Positions 30,711-54,419 of a stretch of 64,000 bases of DNA are shown here, in pieces. Position 1 is the first letter of the stretch. The number at the start of each line of letters is the position of its first letter. Location of the stretch: contig OX439133.1 in assembly GCA_949318235.1 (NCBI GenBank), positions 15,675,905 to 15,739,904 on the forward strand, given 5' to 3'. A program made the translations under genes and the position numbers. Origin of the DNA: Ecdyonurus torrentis (Eukaryota > Arthropoda > Insecta > Ephemeroptera > Heptageniidae). Below the pieces are notes generated by a model. The model did not search any database. It saw only the letters and a program-made list of their open reading frames with translations, and was not told the DNA's origin.

Positions 30711-31824
30711 GATGTTTAAATTAAGCATCCTTTTTAAGTTTAGAGTAATTTACAAAGCTTGTATCTATCTTTGAATGAATTAATGAATGAATGTTTATTC
30801 CTGTCCTGGAACGCTTTCTTTAAATATAAATTGTAAAATTATACGAATAATATTTTTAAATACGTCAATTTTTTTCAATTTAAAATTTTCAATAACCATT
30901 TTGCCACAAATTTGAAAAAAAAACACAATATTATGCAATGGGAAAAATATAAATGTTAAATTCTCAAAAACAAAATGGAAATTTAAATGTAAAACTAATA
31001 GAAATGGAAAGAGCATCAAAATATCTCTAACCTTTGAACAATAAACTGAAACATCGATTTTATAGGCGAGAAGAGCTCTTTATGTAAGTAAATACGGGCA
31101 TGCTGATATTGTTGTATTTAAAAAAATATGGAAATTTGGCAATATTTGTGCTAACTTAATATCACAAGTAGCACCATCATTGTGTCTGTCTTCTGTCTTC
31201 TGCCTTATAAATGTATAACTATGACATTTATTTGTAATTTTTTTTATTTATTTATACTTTATCTAAAAAATTTATATAATAAATTTGAAAATATTGTTTA
31301 TTTTATTTATTATTTTATAATTTTCATAAATAAATTAATTATAAAAAATAAAAACTGTACAATTTTTTTTTTTTTGAAAATAATTTATAAAATTAAGTTG
31401 ACAATATTTTATGTATATATTTAATTTAAAAAATAAATTAATAAATAATTTAACAATTTGTAATGAAAGTTAAGGAATTTAATAAACTCACTTTGAACTT
31501 CCGAAGAAGGTTGCTACGTAATAATAATGCGTATGATGCGGATACGGCATATTGTTCATATTAGTCTGAAGAGCATGATAAATTATTTGAATACTGACAG
31601 TGAATAACAAACTCTAAGAATAACACTTATCTAATTTACAATTATGTTAGTTGCATTATCAATATGTATCATTTTAAAATTTATGCTTTCGTGCCAGTTT
31701 TTATGTGAATTAAGAACTTTTTTTTTAAATATTGAATATTTTATACATTTTTTTTTCATAAAAAGAAAAAAAAACTTGGTTAATTTAAAATTTATAACAT
31801 TTTTGTTTTGCTAGGTATAATCAA

Positions 31825-32181
31825 CTAAAGGGAGTAGGGCACCAACGTCGGCCACTAGACTCAATCTTTTACCATCCTAAAAAGCTAAATTTTGTACAAT
31901 GATACTTAAGCTTCAGATAATTTCAAATATATAAAATTTGGGTGGGGGGCTGAGGGGGAGGGGTCACTGTGCAAATTAACTTAATATGATTTTTTTTGAA
32001 ATTTTAAGCCCATAAGACCCAATGTTAATTTCAATTTTTTTTCTTTTTTTCGGGACTGTCGAACAATTTGAAAATTTTATCATGACTATAGGTGTAACTC
32101 TTAACTACACAATGACAACAAAATTAGATCCAATACATGTTTTAATTTTTGAGATATAAGGTCAGTTCTCTACTCCCTTAA
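31825..32181 (+). mobile_element. MITE family A copy in the array
   Basis: Nearly identical to the copy at 24593, including GGTCAGTTCTCTACTCCCTT at the right end. Confidence 0.75.
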
Positions 32182-32794
32182 AAAGAATTATTATTGTTAA
32201 AAAAAAAATAATTTGATTATTATTATTATTCTTTTTTTATTTTATCATTGATAATATACACATTGCAGAAAACCAACCAAGGTCTAGGCCTTATCGTTTG
32301 GTTTTATCTAAAATACATAAACTTTACACACATTAAGTCATCTGTTTAGATGAAAAAAACAACAAATATCGTCTTACCGGAAGATTATTTATTTAATTCC
32401 GAACCAAAATTATACAGAAGATACTCTTTTCGTAAAGGTGGGAAATTAAATACGGGATTTAACTATATAAAAAGTTGTAAAGAGAGAAAAATCTGAAATT
32501 TAGAATAGAATGATACATTAAGATAAAGTAAATTTTCAAATTTGTTAATAATAATGTAAATAAAAATTATTAAAAAAATATGGGGGGTCAAAATGCTTTA
32601 TTTTAAATTGTGATTTTTTTTAAGTCCATACGAGACCATGTTAATTTCATTTATTATCTTCTTTCTTATTTGATAAAGTCACGAGTTCTGAACATTTTAT
32701 CATAGGTAGATGTTACTTTTAATTTCAAATGCCGAATAGAGGTTCTCAATATAGATTTCGAGATACAAGCCGTCTAATTGTAAGTACAACCTAT

Positions 32795-33110
32795 AAGCTT
32801 ATATGGCACAACGATGGTTATGTCCTGTAACCTTGGTGTGTGCGCTGCAAGTACGGAGGTTCATTCCGCGCTCAGATACGACTAGATATCTCAACCATGG
32901 TAGGTTAGCTTAGGTTAGGTAGATTAGGGATTAGCTCCGGTTGAGGGGAGTGAGTTCAGAGTCACTCACAGCCACGTTTGTCTACATGACTTCCGAGGGA
33001 TTTAGCCATGGTTGGTGGTGATAATCGATAACTTTGGAAAGATAGCGAATGGGGGTTTCGTCATATATCGAAGCTGCGTGACAGTTTGACTTCTGTAGCA
33101 CACATCAAGC
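32795..33110 (+). repeat. Array core copy 8
   Basis: The internal variant is GGTTAGGTAGATTAGGG. After this core the unit switches to the diverged edge type found also at 12.6-16 kb. Confidence 0.85.
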
Positions 33111-33335
33111 AGATGTTTAAATTAAGCATCTTTTTAAAGTTTGGAGTAATTTACAAAGCCTATATTTATTAAGGGTTAAATTTATTCCTGTCCTGAGAAC
33201 GCTCACTTTAAACAACAATGGTAAAATTATTCGAACATTATTTTTGAATACATCTAATTCTTTCAATTTAAAATTTAATTATCATTACTTCTAATCACCC
33301 ATACATTTCTCACAATTAATGTTAAACCATTCTGC

Positions 33336-33366
<31 letters not shown>

Positions 33367-34352
33367 AAAACAACAATATTAATAAAATGTTTTTTTTTTA
33401 AATTTTCTTTAAAAAAGCTGTGTATTTTTTTAAATATAAAAATAATAACTATAGAAATCGATAGAGCATGAAAATATCTCTAATTTTCGGAAAATGAACT
33501 GTAACATTGTTGTTATAGGAGAAAAGCTGTTTATGTAAGTAATTAAGTTTAGTAGGGACATTCTGATAATATTCTGTTTCAAAAAATATAGAATTATGGT
33601 AATATTGGTGCCAACTTAATATCATATTTAGCACCAACAGTGGTTTCTTTGCTTTAACATCGAAGTAAGTATAGTTTTAATGGTATGTATTATAGTAATA
33701 AACATATTTTTTGTTAATTAAAAGTTTAAAGTTATTAATATAATAAAATAAGTTTATTTTTTAACTGCTTATTATAATAAATAAAATTTTTTGTTATTAT
33801 ATTTTCATAATTTTTTTTTTATTTATAATTCATACAATGTAATTACTAAATAATATGTTAAAACAAATTTTTAATTTCAAAAAATTTATATATAAATAAT
33901 TGGACAAACTGTTAAAGTTGTAGTTATTCAATAATGATTCATTAACATTAAATCTACGGATTGAAAAGAATATTGAGGTATTTAATTTGGTTTAAAGACG
34001 TTAGACGTTTTAGATCTCTACTACATGTGAACACTTTTCGAGTGAACTATTAACTGAACAAGGGGAGCTTTAATATGATTAGGAGAAATCTCTGAATAAA
34101 ATGCTATATTTTAAAATATAAATACAAAATATTATAATGACATTATTAAATATATTTGTACACAAATTTGTGTTAATAAAAAATAAGCATAAGTCCCTTC
34201 AGATGTTATTTAAGATTTCTTGGATTATGATAGAACTACTATAATTAAAAAAAAGTCTCTCGTTGCATATAATATATAAAATTCTCTCATTTTTCTAAAT
34301 AATCTGAAAAATTAGTAGTCTAAAATTATAAATAATTAAGCTGTTATAGATT

Positions 34353-34355
<3 letters not shown>

Positions 34356-34450
<95 letters not shown>

Positions 34451-34451
34451 T
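34356..34451. repeat. (TA)n microsatellite
   Basis: About 95 bp of TA with one ACA interruption, in the last array unit. Confidence 0.9.
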
Positions 34452-35119
34452 TATCGTTTTAGTTTCTAAGAAGCAAATCATTTTAATGTAAAAGTTTAAT
34501 TAACTCAAAACCATGAAAAAGCTTTTAAAAATTTATGTTATTACACTTCAGAGATTTTTTTTCCCCCTTAAATTGAAGATCAATTCATCTCTTTTTTTCC
34601 CCTTAAAAAATAATTATTCAGATTTATTTAAAATTTATAGCATTTTTGTTATGTATAAACAACGTAATAAGTATTATTATAATAATAATAATAAAAAAGT
34701 TTCTAATTTGATCATTTCCCAACCAAAGTTATACAGTAGTTAACCGTTTCGTTAAAGTGGAAATTAATTGCGGGATTCAACTAAAAAGTTGTAAAGTAGA
34801 AAAATCTGAAATTTCGCATAGTATATATGATACAGTAACTTCAAAAAGGTTAATAACAAAAAAATTATATTAAAAAAAAAAACATATGGCGGGTCACAGT
34901 GCTCTATTTTAAATTGTGATTTTTTAGAAATTATAGTTCCATAAGTGCACCTGTTAAATTTATCATTATATTTTTTTTTTCTTCTGAGAGTTACAGGTTC
35001 TGAACATTTTATCATAGGTAACTGTTACTTTTAGCATTCTAATTGCATCGTAAAAAATTAAGGTTTCATTTTAGATTTAGAAATACAATCCATCTCTTTC
35101 TCAGTACAACCCTTAAGCA

Positions 35120-35480
35120 GTTGAGCTTATACATATATGCCACAACGATGGTTATGACCTGTAACCTTGTTGTGTGCGCTGCAAGTACGGAGGTTCATTC
35201 CGCGCTCAGATACGACTAGATATCTCAACCATGGTAGGTTAGCTTAGAAAATGAACTGATGAATGATAATAAATGAATGATTAGAATAGGGATTAGCTCT
35301 GGTTGAGGGGGGTGAGTTCAGAGTCACTCACAGCCACGTTTGTCTAAATGACTTCCGAGGGATTTAGCCATGGTTGGTGGTGATAATCGATAACTTTGGA
35401 ACGATAGCGAATGGGGGTTTCGTCATATATCGAAGCTGCGTGACAGTTTGGCTTCTGTAGCACACATCAAGCAGATGTTT
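35120..35480 (+). repeat. Array core copy 9, last
   Basis: The internal variant is the TGAATGA-rich insert, as in copy 4. The similarity to other units fades shortly after ACAAAGCG at about 35521, which marks the array's right edge. Confidence 0.85.
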
Positions 35481-35520
35481 AAATTAAGCATCTTTTTAAA
35501 GTTTGGAGTAATTCACAAAG

Positions 35521-36269
35521 CGTTTATTTCTTATTCTGGGAATGCCCTAATTTTTTTAAATGATATTTTGACTTTTTAAAAACATTGTTTTCAATTACAA
35601 GTATTTTTTATTTAAAGTTGAAGTCATTTTTTAATTTTCCCCTAATTACCCATGTTCTCACGATTAAAGAAGGAATAATAATTAAAAATATATTTATATT
35701 AAAAACAATTATATTAATAAGTAAAAGGTAGTTGTATATTGACATAACTCGCTCAAATTGAACGGTTGCAAAATATAAAAATAAGATAAAGTAAATAAGC
35801 AACTTAAAGATAATTTTTTTTTTTTTTTTTAATTTAGTAATTGATTTACTTCTTTCTATACTAATACTTAATAATAAATTCGAAAGTTTTAGAATTCTTA
35901 AAAGCTTTCATCTTTCTTTACAACACTTTTCATTACATAAAAAATTTAAAATGCTTTAACAATTATCATTTCTCTTTGATCAAGCTAGGAAAAACATTAT
36001 GTATTAAATATTAAAATTCATTTATTAAAAATCACGTGTCCATTATAAAGCCAATAATAAGCACTTGAAAAAACTTGTTTGTATATCTGCATTTAGATTA
36101 TTTATACTCCAAGATAGCACACAATCAGCTCCTACTTTTATGTAAATATTATATATGATGATATGAAGATAAGATAATACCTTTTCCAGACAAGTAAAGT
36201 GAATTTAATTATACTTTTGATATTATACTTTTCAAGAAATAAGGTATGAGAAATGCAAACTATTTAGAT
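35521..36269. other. AT-rich DNA between array and PIPOX gene
   Basis: Nothing is recognised beyond a T tract near 35813-35830. The PIPOX promoter should lie here or further left, but no clear core promoter motif can be supported in such AT-rich DNA. Confidence 0.4.
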
Positions 36270-36531
36270 ATTCATTAATTCATTAATTCATTCATTCATT
36301 CATTCATTCATTCATTCATTCATTCATTCATTCATTCATTCATTCATTCATTCATTCATTCATTCATTCATTCATTCATTCATTCATTCATTCATTCATT
36401 CATTCATTCATTCATTCATTCATTCATTCATTCATTCATTCATTCATTCATTCATTCATTCATTCATTCATTCATTCATTCAGTCATTCATTCATTCATT
36501 CATTCATTCATTCATTCATTCATTCATTCAT
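36270..36531. repeat. (ATTC)n microsatellite just upstream of PIPOX
   Basis: About 260 bp of ATTC repeats with one CAGT interruption at 36481. It ends 38 bp before the PIPOX start codon. The + strand is pyrimidine-rich, so it may act as, or lie in front of, a splice-acceptor tract. Confidence 0.95.
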
Positions 36532-36569
36532 CCTTATATGAGTTAATTCAATTATTGACGATTTCAGCA

Positions 36570-48493
<11,924 letters not shown>

Positions 48494-48505
48494 TAATAAT
48501 ACTCC

Positions 48506-48863
48506 TTAAAGGAATAGACCAGCAAAAAACATAAGCATTTATATCACAAAACACTTGATTGGATTTACATAAGTAACATTAGTTTGTCTCAAAGCCCAAC
48601 AGTAGCCCCGTAGCAGTGATCAGAAAATTCGATTTATGCCAACCCGCACAACATTTTCATACTAATTTTTGCACGTTTCTGACGTCATAAACATAAATTT
48701 TTACACATCAACGGCAAATTGCATAATTTACAGCTTTTTCACGCTCCCTCGTGGGGCTACATTATCCTTCTGGTAATAATTGTTATCAGTTTTGAAAATC
48801 CTATTTCATGTTTATTCATTAAAAAGCACATGTCATGTTGTTTTATGTGGTCTATGGATTTAA
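48506..48863 (-). mobile_element. MITE family C, copy 4, at the PIPOX 3' end
   Basis: An inverted copy: TTAAAGGAATAGACC at the left, GTCTATGGATTTAA at the right, with the family interior on the - strand (ATTACCAGAAGGATAATGTAG, degenerate). It begins 12 bp after the PIPOX stop, so most of the 3' UTR must be MITE sequence unless cleavage occurs at once. Confidence 0.85.
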
Positions 48864-49868
48864 CGGAGAATATGATGGTCTAAAGATTTAATTTCTTTTG
48901 TAATTTACTCTTGTGTTATGTCATTACCTACAATTCTTAACAATAGATTAACGATTGTTATCGTGGAAAATTCTCTATGGTATAAAATTTAGGGTTGTTG
49001 CATTTTTCTAATACTTTTAGGTTTGTTTCAATCCAATCTAATTTTCTATAAATTAACCTGAAGTAAATTAAAAATTATATATAAAAAAAAAAGAATACTC
49101 TATTTTTAATTTCCTACTTACTATTAACTTACTTACTTTTATACGTACAAGTTAGATGCTAAAAGCAAAATATACGAAGTAAGTAATTTATTGCATATTA
49201 CTAAAAATATTAGGACCTAATAAAAAAAAAATAATCGTGCTTAAATAAAATGCTTCTTTTTTTTCCAATACACTTTGAACATAATGCCTCAGCAAAAAGT
49301 ATGACTATGTGAATTTACAGGTATAATTGCCAAATTTTACAACATTATTTAGCCTTAATTATTATTAATTAGTCTTAATTATTATTTCCTTTCCTTCTGC
49401 CTATGCCTCAATAATAGTTTCCTGGAGAATTTTTTTTTTTAATTTAGTCTAGAATGCTAAAGGATATGATTTGATAGTACTGTATAAGGGAATGAAAACT
49501 TTTTCACGCGTCTCTCCAAAAATCTCTAGTACTGTAAATTAGGGGGGGGGGGGGGGATAGACCTTACGTATACTTGTTTAAAACTATCACACATTTTACA
49601 TTTTTTAATTAAATGCGATTGCATTAAAATATTTTTATGGCAGTATACTCATTTGGGTTACTATTACACTCATTAGAGATATTCTAAACTATATAATTTA
49701 AGGTGAAAATGAAGTAATGTCATCAATAAGTAGTACTAGTGGTATTGTTTGTTTTTTACAATGATTCTTTAGAATAAAGACAGAGAAGAACAAAAAACTG
49801 AAGGGTTACTTAGTAAAAGCAAAATTTATAATTACAAATTATTGAAAATTTTCTCCCATGAAACAAAG

Positions 49869-49901
<33 letters not shown>

Positions 49902-50118
49902 ACCTAAACCACTTATTCTAAAATTTACGTTTTAACTTGACTTCCATATTTTAATAAACAAGTATTGTCAACTTTTGAATATCAGACCAGCCTTTTGACG
50001 ACAGATTTAAAATACAGAGCCTATTATTATAATAGGATTGATTTAGATTTGTACATTGAAAATAATAAATATAATTAAATTTCATTTTTGAATTTTAAAG
50101 TCTACAAACATTAATCAT

Positions 50119-50149
<31 letters not shown>

Positions 50150-51057
50150 GTAAATACAAAAGATTGATTGAATTACCTAAAAAGTATAACAAAAGAAAAA
50201 TCAAAATATAATACTATAATTTTCTACTAAAAAGAATTCTGTAAAAATAAATTAATGTCTTTACTCTCCCTCTTTTAAATTAATCCAGTATAAAAATGTT
50301 CAAACAAGTTGTTTTTGTTCGTAAACCCTGTTTCCTTGCACAAATAATAATAAAAACGCATTTCATATGAATAATCATGGCATAGTTTACTGTCTTTTAA
50401 CAGTAGTAGAAGACCGGGTTTAGAAACGTTATTATTGTGAATTTCATCCTCACTAAAGAACAATTACGATTTATCGTTTATAGTTTCTATATATTGTATC
50501 ACTAATTAATATAGGAATTCATATGGGGTACCAAGCTACCGAGATATCTAATAAGTTCTATTAAAATTGCTTCATGTACAGTGATGTAGAAATACTTATA
50601 AATAAGTTTATTATAATATATAAATATATTATAATATTAAAAATATATTATGTAAATAGTTATTTAACTATTTGCATTTACGCTATAAATATAAATTTAA
50701 ATTAATAATTTATTTTATTTAAAATTTTATTTTGTTAAATAATAATAATCAATTATTTTTATAGAAAATTTATAAGGTATAATATTTTATTACAATCTAT
50801 GTCTTTACAGAAGTTAAATAACACATATATACGTCGGCAAATACAGGGTGTTTATAAAAAATGGCCCGTTTTTAAACGCAAATTACAATATGACTATTAA
50901 TGAAAAATGAAACTTTTTATACATCAAATTAAATATATTTTGGCAATTTAAAAATAACATGTATAGGAATCCTAATATTATTTTGATAGGATAGCGAGCT
51001 TCATTTGGTATAGAGATAGGCCGTAAGCCCTAATCAAAGTAATTTATAATACATTCA
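48864..51057. other. AT-rich intergenic DNA with homopolymers
   Basis: Contains a poly(C) tract at 49871-49899, a G run near 49543 and a solo MITE end ACAGGGTGTTTATAAAAAA at about 50843. No gene is recognised. Confidence 0.5.
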
Positions 51058-51365
51058 TAGTGTGTATGCGCATGACGTCATATTTAATGCGCTTGGACGC
51101 CATACTGGAGTAATGAATAACAATGCTCAGTATAGGACAAACTTCGTTTTCGCTTATTTTCTTAGGAAAAAGGAATAATTTTTAGTTACTATTATTTATC
51201 ATATATACTTGAGATACTAATTTAACCTATTAACAACATCAATGCTCTCACTGTCAGAACTATTGCTATAAAGGAGTTTAAAACTTCTAAAATGAGTCAT
51301 TGTCATATACAACCTATGTTATTGTGTGATCCAATATGACTTCGACTTTAACATGAATTCAAAGA
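51058..51365 (-). mobile_element. MITE family B, copy 3, inverted
   Basis: On the + strand it starts TAGTGTGTATGCGCATGACG, then ACTGGAGTAATGAATAACA, CCTATTAACAACATCAATGC, and ends at GACTTTAACATGAATTC. Confidence 0.8.
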
Positions 51366-52226
51366 CCCAATATTTATAATATTTAGTTTAAAAAATATAT
51401 ATATTATATTGCTTCTAGGTTATTGAAAGAAATGATTGACATATTTTGAATTTTATAACATGATAAGATTTTGTTATATTGACAAGTATGAATATTCACA
51501 AACAAACAATCTTAGCTATAGTGATACAGTACGATAAGAACACAAGCATTATATAGATTGTATATCGAATTTGTTACCACATCGATATAATAATTAAATC
51601 GATACTTTCAGTCAGCATTTTTTTTTTTTTTTTTTAGCTCAGTAACAGATATTCTAATTTTTCTCTATATTGGATCTTAATCCTAATCTTTCAAAACTAT
51701 AATAAATGTTTCCTGTGATGCTTAAGAATAGGAAATTTGATATTCCTACACTTTCCCTTGCAACCTATAACACTAACTATTAATTTACATTAGACAAAAA
51801 AATATGTTTTGTAGTGTTGCCGATTTTCTTGCTTGTAATAATGTAAAGTATAACTAGCCTTGGTTATTCTATTTTTTTTTAATACCATGTATAACAAACA
51901 TAGTGATTACACATGTTATTATATTGTGTTGATGTAATTGTGTTATTTGACTTGTTCTACTCTGTAAAGACATAGAACGTAATAAAATCTTATAAATAAT
52001 AATAATAATGAATAAAAAAAATCCGAATTCATATGTAAATGAAGTAAAAAAAATACATATATTTTGGAAGTTTTCTTACTAACAAAATTTGAAAAATATT
52101 CAAACTTGACATTTTCTGAAAAAGCTTCATCTGTATTTTTACCCCTTAATCTTTTCAAATAACGATTGCAAATTGCAATTTAATCATTAATTATAACTAT
52201 TATAAGAATAGAGGGATTGTAGTATG
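51366..52226. other. AT-rich intergenic DNA, nothing recognised
   Basis: T tract near 51618. No conserved frame or repeat border is seen. Confidence 0.5.
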
Positions 52227-52538
52227 TATAGGGTCTATGCATTCATGTTAAAGTCAACGCCATTTTGGATAACTCAATAACATGGGTGGCATAGGAAAAT
52301 AAATCATTTTGGTGGTTTAAAAACACCATGCAATTTTTTTGAGAGCATTGATGCTGTAAATATGTTGCATTAGTATCTCAAGTATATGTAGGAGAAAAAT
52401 AACAATAACAAAAAATTAACCGATTTACCAAAGAAAATTGGCTTAAATGAAGTTTGTCCCATGCTGAGCAATGTTGTTCACTACTCCAGTAGGGCCTACA
52501 AGCGCACTAAATATGACGACATCCGCATACACCCTATA
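52227..52538 (+). mobile_element. MITE family B, copy 4
   Basis: TATAGGGTCTATGCATTCAT at the left, CCGCATACACCCTATA at the right, with the full family interior. Confidence 0.85.
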
Positions 52539-53374
52539 CTGTAATATGAATTTATCAGTGACTTTTCAACATCTTTCAATTGTCATAAAACATCTTCACA
52601 TATACTTATCAATTTTTCCTTTAGTACAGCTCTGTTATTGAACTGTTTGGAATGTTATTTACCATATGCATAAAAAAGGTATTTAAATTTATTTATTTAT
52701 TATTATTTTTTTAATCTTTTGAACTTACAATTATACATTTTTTACTTATATTATTATTATACTATTATTGTATTTATTGTTGTTTTACAATAAAGTCGAT
52801 TATATTTTTATTAATAATACTCATTAATAATACGCGTATTATGTATTTAAAACCAAAGACCAATGAGTCTTTGTAAAAGAAATAGTGCCAATTTCTTCCG
52901 TTAACCCGACAAATTATATTATCGCTTTGTTTATATTGGATATTACAAAATGCAACCCTTTTTCTTTGCTCCATAAAATATGCAATTTCATTTAAAAAGC
53001 ATTAATTAACTGGTATCTTTTCGTGGTTTGAAGTACAAAAACCCAGGGCTTACATAAGCATCATTATTATTTATCAAAAATAAAATCATTTTATTGTAAG
53101 TTAAAAATAATAATAAAAAAAATAACTAATTCAATTGAATTATTAAAATTTTTAACAATTAATATAAAAAAAAATATGTATATTATTGTATAATATCGAA
53201 ATTGTAAAAAAATATCGTTATAACGTATAAATCGATATCTCAGCAACTTTTATGATATCGAATCGTATATTGGTAGAGCAGAAGATATTCACAAACATAT
53301 AAATGACATTTATTTATCTGAACACTTACTCACTGAAGTGATAAGAGCGAGAGTGGTCAGTCACTTTAGCCAAG
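52539..53374. other. Upstream region of the beta-mannosidase gene
   Basis: AT-rich. The promoter and 5' UTR should lie here. ATCGATATCTCAGC near 53232 and the somewhat GC-richer 53330-53374 stand out, but no motif can be assigned with confidence. Confidence 0.3.
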
Positions 53375-54342
53375 ATGTTTGGCGTGTTACGGTCGCTATG
53401 CTGCTTGTTGTTATTACAACAATCTTTAGCTTTGAGTATCAAGACTAATCTCGGAGCACTTGCTAGTCAACAGATTTGGTCACTTGTCAATTACAATGGA
53501 AGTAAGTCACATATTTTATTCTTTTTTAATTAATTATTTATTTATTTTACGCTTTATATACATACAGCTTCGTACATAAAACGCGCAAGAATAAATAATT
53601 TCAAAATAATTATGATAAGTATATACAAGCTATTATATAATGTTCTATTATCAGTATTATCACTCATGCGTATTTTTATGACTTAAAATCATTTTATTGT
53701 TATATTCTAAACTAAAAAAAAAAAAAAAAAAATGCAATGACAAAAAGGTAGGAAATCAGTGAACGGACAGTCTGTTTCTGCTAATACTAACTACTGTACT
53801 ACGTTCAAAAACATAAAAATAAAAAAGACGAATTTATTACTATTAATTTATTATAAAGTAGTGTCTTGTATTAATTTATGATATTTTATTTGCCTAATAA
53901 TATTTATCTTTTAAAAATATAATATATATAAAATGTATATTATAATATATGTTGAAACATTCCCGAACAAAAGCTAAAATTAAAATAAATGTTTATCATT
54001 TATCAAGTTATTTGTTATTTGAGACTTTGGAATAAGATAACGATTTAATTAAGTGTTATAAAACGGGTTAAATGTTTAAAAACTTCTTTGATATTAACGT
54101 ATACTATAGCGTGAAGAAAATAAACTAATAATAAAAACTACTATAGTCTATGATTTATAATTTATTTTTATTAAAAATTTTTTAAGGTGATTTTGATAAT
54201 ACATTTTATTGAAAATCAATGGAACTACCATTATTATGGCTTAAAATATTTAATTTTTGCAACTACGTATAATAAATTCGATGTTGTAGATACTAATAAT
54301 AATATAGGAATAAATTTTCGCTTTCAAACGTCTGTCTGTCTG

Positions 54343-54419
<77 letters not shown>

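Larger units (their letters stand above)
11900..35520. repeat. Array of large repeat units with a conserved 310-bp core
   Basis: The phrase CACAACGATGGTTATGTCCT marks each core and recurs at about 16038, 19921, 23064, 25562, 28010, 30408 and 32807, and with small changes at 35142. Spacings are about 3.9, 3.1, 2.5, 2.45, 2.4, 2.4 and 2.3 kb. One core is inverted at about 11990-12310. Each unit runs core, then AAGCATCTTTTT, ACAAAGCTTGTAT and TCCTGTCCTGGGAACGCT, then AGCTCTTTATGTAAGTAAAT, an AT-rich stretch, a family A MITE, GGCCTTATCGTTTGGTTTTA and CCATACGAGACCATGTTAAT, then the next core. The outer units at both ends are a diverged type related to each other; the central ones are nearly identical over long stretches. 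No coding capacity is credible. Confidence 0.9.

Noticed and set aside
21363..31019. Repeated frames of about 66 residues (starting MRN, ending YSKLKKDA) in several array units
   Set aside because: They occur in matching places of the array, but one copy is broken and truncated, others lack a frame, and no domain is recognisable. A frame kept by recent DNA identity is more likely than a gene.
16020..35480. CRISPR-like array or bacterial operon
   Set aside because: The genes have spliceosomal introns and the repeat units are kilobases long. Nothing bacterial is present.
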